DNA of 64,000 nt from a virus, in the IMG/VR virus record IMGVR_UViG_3300044695_006279, positions 1 to 64,000 of that record; one strand, written 5' to 3'. Below the pieces are notes generated by a model. The model made no database searches. It saw nothing but the letters and a program-made list of their open reading frames with translations, and was not told where the DNA came from. Shown in pieces: positions 6,723 to 13,524 of this stretch (position 1 is the stretch's first letter; each line of letters starts with the position of its first letter). The position numbers and the translations under genes are program-made.

Positions 6723-6775
6723 TCATTTTAGGGGCGAAATTTTTCCCGGCAAAAAATCACTATATTACTTTTTTA
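6723..6775 (+). promoter_or_regulatory. intergenic element, copy A (upstream of gp59)
   Basis: The whole gap between gp33 and gp59. It reads TTCATTTT, a GGGG/CCC short hairpin with AT-rich loop, then GGCAAAAAA and a T-rich run up to the ATG. A second, diverged copy fills the gap before the 59-residue gene at 28227. The function is unknown; a middle promoter, protein binding site or translational operator are all possible. Confidence 0.5.
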
Positions 6776-7372
6776 ATGATGCCCTTTGATGCCTATCGCG
6801 AATATCTTGCTCTAAAGAATCACTTTACAAAAGATTCTTATGACTATCATAAGTACTGCGGTAAAAGTAGAGCAACTCTTCAATCTTTCTATAAGCGTAA
6901 AGATCGTTTCTGGTTTGAAAAGGTTACTCGCCAAAAGACCGATAAAGAAATCGTAGAATTCTTTGTTGCAAATTTTGTATCTTGTAATGATCCAGAATCT
7001 CTTTGGATTGGAGAGATTATGAAAGAAGGGGAAACAAGATATAAGGAATGGCAGAAGAAAGTTCAATCATTATCTTATGTCTTTAAGGAAGAAACTCAAA
7101 AGATATTTGAAGAAAATAAGTTTGAGGAAGTCTTTGATTGTTCAAAAGGACACCCACCACTTCTTAAAAAATTCCTGAGCGGGAAGATTTCTCTAGAGAC
7201 ACTGGTGATTTGTGATAGAATCTTCCAGTACGGTAATAACTTTGATAAGAAACTCAAAGACCCAGTATGGGAAACCGTCAGTCGTAGAATTAAAAAGTAC
7301 AACCCTTTTCTAAATATTGATGTATTTCGTTATAGGAAGATTTTGAAAGAAGTAATTTTAGGAGATTCATGA
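6776..7372 (+). CDS. 59: gp59-like loader of replicative helicase
   Basis: A 198-residue, basic, helical protein resembling T4 gp59, which loads the gp41 helicase onto gp32-coated forks. Matching segments are an N-terminal AYREYLALKNHF helix, CGKSRATLQSFYKRKDRFWFEK (T4: AAYQKRRDKYFFQKL), EFFVANFVSCNDPESLWIGEI (T4: LIFISNLVANQDAWIGDI) and a C-terminal R-YRKIL (T4: AYRKILN). Length is close to T4 gp59 (217). Context is strong: gp33 before it and gp32 shortly after. The first ATG is followed at once by a second; either could start the protein. Confidence 0.88.
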   Translation: MMPFDAYREYLALKNHFTKDSYDYHKYCGKSRATLQSFYKRKDRFWFEKVTRQKTDKEIVEFFVANFVSCNDPESLWIGEIMKEGETRYKEWQKKVQSLSYVFKEETQKIFEENKFEEVFDCSKGHPPLLKKFLSGKISLETLVICDRIFQYGNNFDKKLKDPVWETVSRRIKKYNPFLNIDVFRYRKILKEVILGDS

Positions 7373-7713
7373 GTTTCTTTAATTCTGAAATTGTTCGTGC
7401 AGAGATGGCAGAAATATCCGAACTGCAAGAGGAAGTTTATGGAAGTGTCTTTAAATTTCCCACAATGACAACTGATGATAAAATTCGTCATGTTAATCTT
7501 TTAGATAAACTTCTAAGTAAACAGCAAGTTCTTTATACTCGCTTAAGTCTTTCTGATGACCCTGAAGCAATTGAAATGAAAGAACGCATTACGCAATCTG
7601 CAATTATGATGGGTATGCCACCAGGCACTGATATGAATATCATCTTGAACAATATGTCCAAGATGCTTGAAGTAATGAAAGAACAGATTGACAAAACTGG
7701 TTCTGACAAGTAG
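7369..7713 (+). CDS. DUF1825 family protein
   Basis: A 114-residue helical protein starting in an ATGA overlap with gp59. The sequence FNSEIVRAEM, ELQEEVY, LLSKQQVLYTRLSLSDDPEA and a final NNMSKMLEVMKEQI helix match what I know as DUF1825, a family restricted largely to cyanobacteria and their phages. The function is unknown. The family probably crossed between host and phage. It sits inside the 33-59-32 replication cluster, and its last codons hold the -35 box of the gp32 promoter. Confidence 0.78.
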   Translation: MSFFNSEIVRAEMAEISELQEEVYGSVFKFPTMTTDDKIRHVNLLDKLLSKQQVLYTRLSLSDDPEAIEMKERITQSAIMMGMPPGTDMNIILNNMSKMLEVMKEQIDKTGSDK

Positions 7714-7716
7714 AAT
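7688..7716 (+). promoter_or_regulatory. sigma70-type promoter for gp32
   Basis: A perfect TTGACA (7688-7693) and TAGAAT (7711-7716, five of six consensus bases) are separated by 17 bases. The start would be near 7723, giving a short leader before the gp32 ATG at 7761. A separate promoter suits gp32, which is needed in large amounts. Confidence 0.75.
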
Positions 7717-7760
7717 AACGAAGTACCAAAAGCCAAATCCAATTAATCCGAGGTATACAA

Positions 7761-8708
7761 ATGTCTTTTTCTGATCTCAAAAAACAATCCAAACTGGGTT
7801 CCCTCACTTCCAAACTGGTAAAGGAAGTTGAGAAGATGAGCACTACTTCTGGTGGTGCTGATGAGCGTCTCTGGAAACCCGAGATGGATAAAACTGGTAA
7901 CGGATTCGCAGTGATTCGTTTCCTGCCCGCCCCTGAAGGTGAAGAACTTCCCTGGGCAAAGATGTATTCTCACGCTTTCCAAGGTCCTGGTGGTTGGTAT
8001 ATTGAGAACTCTCTCACCACCATTGGAGGTAAAGATCCTCTTGGTGAATACAACCGCGAACTGTGGAACACTGGCACTGAATCAAATAAAGAAACTGTCC
8101 GTAAGCAGAAGCGTAAACTGTCTTACTACTCCAACATCTATGTTGTAAAGGATCCCGTAAATCCTGCAAATGAAGGTAAAGTCTTCCTGTTTAAGTATGG
8201 TAAGAAAATCTTTGATAAGGTTATGGAAGCTATGCAACCTGAGTTTGAAGATGAGACTCCTATCAATCCCTTTGACTTCTGGCAAGGTGCAAACTTCAAA
8301 CTGAAGATTGTCAAGAAAGATGGTTACTGGAACTATGATAAGTCTGAGTTTGGTCCTGTAGAACCCCTACTGGATGACGATGATGCTCTGGAAGCACTTT
8401 GGAAGAAAGAGTATTCTCTTGCTGCAGTAACTGCTCCTGACCAATTCAAGTCTTATGAAGATCTTGAGCGTCGTCTGAAGATGGTTCTGGGTCAGAAAGT
8501 TGCTCCTGCACAGTCTCGTGCTGTTGTTGAGCAAGAGGATGATTACGAGTCCTATTCAGTAACTCCTACTGCAGAAAGTCGTGTCGTAGAAGAACTGGAG
8601 CAGTCCTATGCTCGTTCTAAGTCTCCTTCACTTCCTGTAGTTACTAAGGAAGTTGATGATGATGAAGATGATGCTCTTTCCTATTTCCAAAAATTGGCGG
8701 AAGAGTGA
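7761..8708 (+). CDS. 32: single-stranded DNA-binding protein gp32
   Basis: A 315-residue T4 gp32-type protein. The N-terminus is a basic cooperativity domain (LKKQSKLGSLTSKLVKEVEK). The OB-fold core has GFAVIRFLPAPEGEELPWAKMYSH and FQGPGGWYIENS, and the Asp/Glu-rich C-terminal tail (EVDDDEDDALSYFQKLAEE) recruits other replication proteins. It coats ssDNA during replication and recombination. The protein contains no Cys, so the zinc ribbon of T4 gp32 (three Cys and one His) is absent. GAGG lies 7 bases before the ATG. It has its own sigma70 promoter, and a terminator lies just beyond its stop. Confidence 0.93.
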   Translation: MSFSDLKKQSKLGSLTSKLVKEVEKMSTTSGGADERLWKPEMDKTGNGFAVIRFLPAPEGEELPWAKMYSHAFQGPGGWYIENSLTTIGGKDPLGEYNRELWNTGTESNKETVRKQKRKLSYYSNIYVVKDPVNPANEGKVFLFKYGKKIFDKVMEAMQPEFEDETPINPFDFWQGANFKLKIVKKDGYWNYDKSEFGPVEPLLDDDDALEALWKKEYSLAAVTAPDQFKSYEDLERRLKMVLGQKVAPAQSRAVVEQEDDYESYSVTPTAESRVVEELEQSYARSKSPSLPVVTKEVDDDEDDALSYFQKLAEE

Positions 8709-9407
8709 TTAACTAGTTAAACGGATATTATCTGCTCTCTTAAGGGTCTCGCTAACATACTGCGAAGACCCTTTTTTGTATTGCATATTATCATTCATAT
8801 CATCAAGAATAATATTTAAGTACGTAGATTTGAGAAGGTAGATATTTCTTTTATCATTATTCAATCTTTCTTCATACTCATAATTGGTGACAGGCACTGC
8901 AATATTTCCACTATCAACTTGATTGTCAATAAAGTAATCATAATAACTTACTGAATAGTCTGAAGAGACTTGGAGACCTGCAGGAACAATGACTACTCCT
9001 TGACTATTTTTTACTTCGGTTGTTTCGTAGTGATGTATTCCATTGTAGACTGAATTATAAACATCTTCTTCAGTATAATCATCTTGTTGCATATACTTGT
9101 TAAAAAGACAATCATCAAATGAATTTTGTGTTAATGGCCATTCTGATTGAATATTTACAATATTATTTGATAGAAGAACTACCCAATCTAATGTTGAATC
9201 TCCATAGACTTCAAATGCAACATTATCAGGTCTGTTATCTCCAAGAATCTTGTATTTCTCAAAGAATGCTAAGTTCTGAAAAATATCTTCTCTTAATTTT
9301 CCTTTCTTGAAAAGATTTTTTACTTGAATATAGTCTCCTATCTTAGCATTTGGAAGTCTGCTAACATAATCAAGATTTGGAACTTGACGGAAATATGGAT
9401 TTGCCAT
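8709..9407 (-). CDS. 53: gp53 baseplate wedge protein
   Basis: A 232-residue baseplate wedge subunit. The recognisable core is PDNVAFEVYGDSTLDWVVLL, the counterpart of T4 gp53 RPEELANAIYGNPQLYWVLLM, followed by WPLTQNSFDDCLFNKY. The N-terminal YFRQVPNLDYVSR and the C-terminal segment that anchors to other wedge proteins are also present. In T4, gp53 is added last to each wedge and joins wedges around the hub. The gene is convergent with gp32 with no base between their stops, and lies 1 base downstream of the gp48 stop. Confidence 0.88.
   Translation of the reverse strand: MANPYFRQVPNLDYVSRLPNAKIGDYIQVKNLFKKGKLREDIFQNLAFFEKYKILGDNRPDNVAFEVYGDSTLDWVVLLSNNIVNIQSEWPLTQNSFDDCLFNKYMQQDDYTEEDVYNSVYNGIHHYETTEVKNSQGVVIVPAGLQVSSDYSVSYYDYFIDNQVDSGNIAVPVTNYEYEERLNNDKRNIYLLKSTYLNIILDDMNDNMQYKKGSSQYVSETLKRADNIRLTS
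8742..8777 (+). terminator. intrinsic terminator for gp32 inside the gp53 coding region
   Basis: AAGGGTC (8742-8748) pairs with GACCCTT (8767-8773), and an inner TCGC/GCGA extends the stem with one bulged base. It ends in six T residues (8772-8777). It lies 33 bases after the gp32 stop, within the antisense 3' end of gp53. Confidence 0.88.
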
Positions 9408-9408
9408 T

Positions 9409-10779
9409 TTAGTAACCTATGTTTGAATCTGATTTACCATTATCAGCGTCAGTGTAATCATCATTAAAGATTGGCTCAAGTTCTTGGAATTGTAATTGCA
9501 TCTCATAAGAAGTCATTGATTTTTCAGTAGCATAAGTCATGTACTGTCCATCAGGAGTGTAATTAACATTGCATTGAGTTAATGCACACTCCTTAAATTT
9601 ATTTAAGTATGGGTGTGAATTTTGACCACTAGTTAGGTATTCTATACCAAAAGTATTTGGTGCTCTTAGAAGAAGAATGGATTGACTTCTTTGAACTGAC
9701 ATTGCCTGTTTGAAGTATCTGATAATAGTTCTAACTATCTTTGCTTCACTTTCACTTCTTGGTGATAACCTAAATGAGAAACTAAAGGTTCTCAATGATG
9801 GTCCACTGAATAATAGTTCTGAGTTTGGGTTTAAGACCTGCCCATATGCTCTTGAAAGAACATTTGTATTGGTTACTGCTTGGGCAGTTTTTACTGCAAC
9901 GATTGATGCAAGAGTTTTTGAATCAGTATCACTCAATGCACCAAGTGTTTCTTTTGCCGATGCAACACCCGCATCTTTGCCCTTAGAGACAAATTGTGTA
10001 ATGAAGTCTGAAATTCCTGCAGTTGCAAGATCTAGATCATCTTTTTGCCAATCGGCAGTATTCGAATCACTAATTCCTGCAGGGACGGGAAGAACAATTG
10101 TTCCTATTGGAGTTTTTTTGTTTAGTCTTCTTCTCTCTCTATTTTCTACAAGACCCAATCCCCTTGGATCATATTTAAATATGCTAAATTTTATACAATC
10201 TTGGTGTTCTAATTGAAGATTTTCTGGATATTTTAATATAGTTGTTCCATTGTAATTTTCTCTTGTTCCTTCCGCAGGACCTTTATTAACTTCGTTCTCT
10301 GTCTCCTCAAAGTTTTTTGATTGTTCATCTTTTTTCGGCAATTCCGCAACATTTCCAACTCCCAATTGTTCTTGTTGAGGTTTGCTTGCTTCTGCTTTTT
10401 GTGCAGATGTTTGCCCAGCTTGTCTAGATCCTGTATATAATGATCCTCCAGGTTTTAATGCTTTAATTTGTTCTGCTGTTAAAATTTCCTGTTTAAGTGG
10501 AACTAGATTAGATTTTCCACCAGAAGAGGGATCGTACCAATTTCTTCCACCATCAAAAGAAACTGCAAGAGCCCTTTCTGTTTTTCCACTTCTTGCAGTT
10601 ACAGTATCTTGTAATGTCAATTTTGACGCAATAATATTACCATCTTTATCTACATTCGCATCAGTTTTTACTGTGTAATTGGTTACAGTATTTCCAACTT
10701 TTACTCGAAAGGGGTCGCTTGTATATCCTTTGGCACCAGGAGAAGAACCATCTTTAAAACTATAACTCGTTGCTGGCAT
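9409..10779 (-). CDS. 48: gp48 tail tube cap / baseplate protein
   Basis: A 456-residue gp48-type protein. The diagnostic part is the C-terminal tube-like domain: NPNSELLFSGPSLRTFSFSF followed by RLSPRSESEAKIVRTIIRYFKQ, then LRAPNTFGIEYL and LTQCNVNYTPDGQYMTY. In T4, gp48 sits on the hub and starts tube polymerisation with gp54. The first 170 residues, Gly/Ser/Lys-rich and polar, look like an insertion or linker region not needed for the tube fold. A strong ribosome site (GGGGAGGT) precedes the ATG. The leader contains a 10-bp inverted repeat and a late promoter motif. Confidence 0.88.
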   Translation of the reverse strand: MPATSYSFKDGSSPGAKGYTSDPFRVKVGNTVTNYTVKTDANVDKDGNIIASKLTLQDTVTARSGKTERALAVSFDGGRNWYDPSSGGKSNLVPLKQEILTAEQIKALKPGGSLYTGSRQAGQTSAQKAEASKPQQEQLGVGNVAELPKKDEQSKNFEETENEVNKGPAEGTRENYNGTTILKYPENLQLEHQDCIKFSIFKYDPRGLGLVENRERRRLNKKTPIGTIVLPVPAGISDSNTADWQKDDLDLATAGISDFITQFVSKGKDAGVASAKETLGALSDTDSKTLASIVAVKTAQAVTNTNVLSRAYGQVLNPNSELLFSGPSLRTFSFSFRLSPRSESEAKIVRTIIRYFKQAMSVQRSQSILLLRAPNTFGIEYLTSGQNSHPYLNKFKECALTQCNVNYTPDGQYMTYATEKSMTSYEMQLQFQELEPIFNDDYTDADNGKSDSNIGY

Positions 10780-10803
10780 TAAGATACCTCCCCAGAAGAG
10801 AGG

Positions 10804-10838
10804 ATGTTTAGAATATGTTGTCTTATTGTTCTAAACAT
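10804..10838. repeat. 10-bp inverted repeat in the gp48 leader
   Basis: ATGTTTAGAA (10804-10813) and its complement TTCTAAACAT (10829-10838) flank a 15-base loop. On the minus strand it lies between the late promoter motif and the gp48 ribosome site, so the leader RNA could form a hairpin. Confidence 0.65.
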
Positions 10839-10851
10839 TGACACATAGTTT

Positions 10852-11238
10852 TTATTTATTTAGACGAAATTTTGCATAAGGTATTGAGAGTAATTCATCA
10901 AGTTCTTCATATTTAACAACATGAAGTTTTCCTGCAATTTCTTCCCAAGTATAGTTTCTAGATTTTCTCCAATGAAAATTGATTGCCTTAAATCCCCATT
11001 TTTGTAACTCCATGCAGGCAATTAGTGGGTGCTGGTCATATCTAATATTTGGTGTTTTTGGATTGTATATAAAGGTATAGAATTTTCCTGGTTCTGGATA
11101 TAAAACTTCTTCCTTAAGAACATCCATGATGATGAGCATTAAGTCTTCTGGATCTTTTGTATTTGCTTTATCAATTCTTTTTTTAAGTTCTCTGACTCTT
11201 GGAGTAGATCCAACATACTGTCCAAATCCTTGTGCCAT
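10852..11238 (-). CDS. conserved phage protein of unknown function
   Basis: A 128-residue basic protein with an N-terminal helical half (ELKKRIDKANTKDPEDLMLIIMDVL) and an aromatic C-terminal half (FYTFIYNPKTPNIRYDQHPL, then WGFKAINFHWRKSRNYTWEE). I know this pattern as a conserved unknown in T4-like phages of marine bacteria, usually next to gp4 as here. The Trp, His and Tyr-rich stretch is the best conserved-looking part. It overlaps the gp4 stop by one base, so it is translated with gp4 and probably acts in head or tail completion. Confidence 0.7.
   Translation of the reverse strand: MAQGFGQYVGSTPRVRELKKRIDKANTKDPEDLMLIIMDVLKEEVLYPEPGKFYTFIYNPKTPNIRYDQHPLIACMELQKWGFKAINFHWRKSRNYTWEEIAGKLHVVKYEELDELLSIPYAKFRLNK
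10853..10859 (-). promoter_or_regulatory. T4-type late promoter motif ATAAATA
   Basis: ATAAATA on the minus strand overlapping the stop of the preceding gene, 73 bases upstream of the gp48 ATG. Confidence 0.45.
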
Positions 11239-11681
11239 TACTTGATGCCTAATTCGTTTTCGGTTATCACCTTAAACTCCAATCTCCTATCTTCGCACCA
11301 TTCAACTGCAGCTTTCCACTTTGCCTGGTTGACTGCATATGTTTTTGCTTCATAAAGATATGATTTAGTCACTCTTGTTTTTTTCTTTGGAGGTTCCGTT
11401 TGTCTTTTTGGTTTGACTTCAATCACATATGTTTTAATCTGTCCAGTACTTTCTTTTACTTTAATTATAAAGTCTGGAAAATATCTATGAACCCTATTAT
11501 CAACTGGAGAAAGATATGGAATCCAAAATTCTTCACTTCCCCATTCAATAATATTTTCGTTTAAATCGCACCAATGACAAAATCGTCTTTCCCAACTACT
11601 TCTGCATATGATATTATTAGGATCACCTTTATACTTTTGTGGAAATGATGGTTTGTATTTGCTTTTAATACTTTCTGCCAT
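11238..11681 (-). CDS. 4: gp4 head completion protein
   Basis: A 147-residue protein of the T4 gp4 family. Marker segments are KYKGDPNNIICRSSWERRFC, a TnsA/Vsr-like nuclease core with FPDFIIKVKE and YVIEVKPK, and the helix EAKTYAVNQAKWKAAVEWCE. In T4, gp4 is needed to complete the filled head before tail joining, and its fold suggests it may trim or seal the packaged DNA end. The D-x(n)-E-x-K arrangement is intact here. A perfect TATAAATA late promoter lies 33 bases upstream on the same strand. Confidence 0.88.
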   Translation of the reverse strand: MAESIKSKYKPSFPQKYKGDPNNIICRSSWERRFCHWCDLNENIIEWGSEEFWIPYLSPVDNRVHRYFPDFIIKVKESTGQIKTYVIEVKPKRQTEPPKKKTRVTKSYLYEAKTYAVNQAKWKAAVEWCEDRRLEFKVITENELGIK

Positions 11682-11714
11682 TATCCTTACTACATAATAT
11701 AACGGATCAAAAAG

Positions 11715-11722
11715 TATTTATA
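11715..11722 (-). promoter_or_regulatory. late promoter TATAAATA
   Basis: A perfect T4 late promoter octamer on the minus strand, 33 bases upstream of the gp4 ATG. It should drive gp4, the unknown gene, gp48 and gp53. Confidence 0.7.
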
Positions 11723-11723
11723 G

Positions 11724-12572
11724 ATGCCTACTAATAGGACAGTAGACCAAATTAAGGCAAACCTTCTACAACCTGCTCTTACCTCTCATTTTGAGGTAAG
11801 TATTCCAAGACCTGGTGGATTAACGTCAGATTATTTGTCGAGTAATGGAGTCAAGTATGATCAAATCAAATTAAATTTATTGTGTTCTGAGGCTTCTCTT
11901 CCTGGGTCAAGTCTAGCAACTCACGAAATCAATAATGATTTTACAGGAGTAACTGAAAGACATGTATATAGAAGATTATATGATGATAGAATTGATTTAA
12001 GTTTTTATGTTGATGCAGAAAATTATCTTCCTATCAGATACTTTGAAACCTGGATGAAATATATTGTTGGGGAAAATATTTCAGAAAAAGAAGGTGGTAG
12101 AGTGGGAACAACTGGTAGTAATTATTTTTATAGAATGAACTATCCTGAGGGAACTGGTGGAAAAAATCCAAGTGGTGGATATGTTGCTGATGGAATGAAA
12201 GTTACAAAATTTGAAAGAACTGGTAAAAACTCAAACTATACTGGTGGGTCTTTGGAGTATACTTTTGTAAAAGTATTCCCTATCAGTGTTTCTTCAATAC
12301 CTGTATCTTACGATACTGCTTCCTTATTAAAATGTACAGTTTCTCTTACATATCTTAGATATGTTGTAAATCCTGTCATTACCCCAAATACTAATGTAAA
12401 TGGATCAAGTCCACAACAACTTGCGGCAGCAAATAGTTTAATATTCAATCAATCTGTATTTACAAATCCACAGATTATTCCAAACCAAACAATTGGTGGA
12501 GTTTCTTTGTCAGCATCTCAGTTATCTGGAAATTCTATTAATTTGCAACAGGCAGCAAATCTTAATCTTTGA
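11724..12572 (+). CDS. 54: tail-tube-fold structural protein, gp54-like
   Basis: A 282-residue structural protein. The N-terminus (ALTSHFEVSIPRP) and the segment EASLPGSSLATHEINNDFTG then ERHVYRRLYDDRIDLSFYVD, WMKYI, and VFPISVSSIPVSYD match the contractile-tail tube fold shared by gp19, gp54 and gp48. Because it stands in the baseplate region, I favour gp54, the initiator of the tube on the baseplate, but a second tube-like protein is possible. The last 50 residues are Asn/Gln/Ser-rich and may be flexible. It is divergent from gp4, and gp26 follows. Confidence 0.7.
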   Translation: MPTNRTVDQIKANLLQPALTSHFEVSIPRPGGLTSDYLSSNGVKYDQIKLNLLCSEASLPGSSLATHEINNDFTGVTERHVYRRLYDDRIDLSFYVDAENYLPIRYFETWMKYIVGENISEKEGGRVGTTGSNYFYRMNYPEGTGGKNPSGGYVADGMKVTKFERTGKNSNYTGGSLEYTFVKVFPISVSSIPVSYDTASLLKCTVSLTYLRYVVNPVITPNTNVNGSSPQQLAAANSLIFNQSVFTNPQIIPNQTIGGVSLSASQLSGNSINLQQAANLNL

Positions 12573-12580
12573 TTTTGAGA

Positions 12581-12587
12581 ATAAATA
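12581..12587 (+). promoter_or_regulatory. T4-type late promoter motif ATAAATA
   Basis: ATAAATA just after the stop of the preceding gene and 29 bases before the gp26 ATG (12617). Confidence 0.55.
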
Positions 12588-12616
12588 ATCATACCTGAAA
12601 TTTTCTATAGGACATT

Positions 12617-13336
12617 ATGCCTTTACCAAAGATTAGTACGCCAATTTATCAACTTGAATTGCCATCAACAGGGGAAACAGTTCAATACAGACCATTTCTA
12701 GTAAAAGAAGAAAAGGTACTAGTAATTGCTTTAGAGAGTGAAGATACTAAGCAAATTACTACTGCTATTAAGACAGTAATTAAAAATTGCATTATCACAA
12801 AAGGTGTTAAGGTAGAATCTCTTCCTACTTTTGATATTGAATATTTGTTCTTAAATATTCGTGGAAAGTCGGTAGGAGAAGAAATCGAAGTTAATGTTAT
12901 TTGTCCTGACGACGAAGAAACTAATGTTGCCGTCAGTATCAATCTAGACGACATTAAAGTTCAAAAGGAAGAAACTCATACAAATAAAATTAAAGTAGAT
13001 CCTACTATTATAATGGAAATGAAGTATCCTTCATTGGATCAATTTATTAAGACTAATTTTGATTTTAAAAATGATAATGCAATGGATCAATCATTTGAAT
13101 TGATTGCATCTTGTATTGATAAAATTTATACTGAAGATGAAGTGTGGGCAGCATCTGATGTAACTAAAAAAGAACTTCTTGAATTTTTAGAGCAGATGAA
13201 TTCTGCTCAGTTCAAAGAAATTGAAAAATTCTTTGAAACAATGCCAAGACTTTCTCATAAAATTACAGTTACAAATCCAAAAACTAAAGTAGAGAGTGAA
13301 GTAGTTCTAGAAGGGTTAGCATCTTTTTTCGCATAG
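12617..13336 (+). CDS. 26: gp26-like baseplate hub / tail chaperone protein
   Basis: A 239-residue protein of the T4 gp26 family (T4 baseplate protein). It begins PLPKISTPIYQLELPSTGE and YRPFLVKEEKVLVIALESED, the family's best conserved stretch, and continues with FDIEYLFLNIRGKSVGEEIEV. The middle SLDQFIKTNF leads into a helical C-terminus. In T4, gp26 is needed for hub assembly. Its position, after a tube-like gene and before two tape-measure-like genes, is that of a tail assembly chaperone. Its last codons hold a slippery heptamer, and a -1 shift there would extend it to 302 residues (see the frameshift site). Confidence 0.86.
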   Translation: MPLPKISTPIYQLELPSTGETVQYRPFLVKEEKVLVIALESEDTKQITTAIKTVIKNCIITKGVKVESLPTFDIEYLFLNIRGKSVGEEIEVNVICPDDEETNVAVSINLDDIKVQKEETHTNKIKVDPTIIMEMKYPSLDQFIKTNFDFKNDNAMDQSFELIASCIDKIYTEDEVWAASDVTKKELLEFLEQMNSAQFKEIEKFFETMPRLSHKITVTNPKTKVESEVVLEGLASFFA

Positions 13337-13354
13337 CACTGGTCCATATGGACC
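13324..13354 (+). other. probable -1 programmed ribosomal frameshift site
   Basis: The heptamer T TTT TTC (13324-13330) lies in the gp26 frame two codons before its TAG stop. Ten bases later the perfect palindrome GGTCCATATGGACC (13341-13354) can form a 5-bp stem with an AUAU loop. After a -1 slip, reading continues from 13330 without a stop into the 13348-13524 frame, giving a 302-residue fusion. The small frame's own ATG is inside the palindrome and has no ribosome site. Confidence 0.62.
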
Positions 13355-13524
13355 TTGAGAACTACTTCAGACTTAACTTTGCTTTAATGCAGTATCATAA
13401 ATACTCATTAACAGAGATTGAAAATATGATTCCTTGGGAAAGGGATGTTTATGTTGAATTATTGAAGCAACATCTGGAAGAAGAGAAACTCAAACAACAA
13501 GCAAATGGCGGTCAATCCTTCTAA
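13348..13524 (+). CDS. gp26 downstream frame, probable frameshift extension (gp51-like position)
   Basis: A 58-codon frame, mostly helical, with the pattern YHKYSLTEIENMIPWERDVY then VELLKQHLEEEK. The short acidic helix, MPWE-like motif and following helix resemble the second-frame (T-type) domain of phage tail assembly chaperones. Its ATG is buried in a perfect palindrome and lacks a ribosome site, while the frame is open upstream to the gp26 slippery heptamer, so it is probably made as the C-terminal 64 residues of a gp26 fusion. It overlaps the tape-measure gene start by 20 bases. Independent expression, as a gp51-like protein, is the alternative. Confidence 0.65.
   Translation: MDLENYFRLNFALMQYHKYSLTEIENMIPWERDVYVELLKQHLEEEKLKQQANGGQSF

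Noticed and set aside
9710-10216. 168-codon plus-strand frame across the gp48 gene
   Set aside because: It is antisense to a well-supported gp48 and shows no domain or ribosome site.
13397-13403. ATAAATA within the small frame after gp26 as a promoter for the tape-measure genes
   Set aside because: It lies inside codons about 100 bases upstream of the next start, unlike most other copies; possible but too weak to list.
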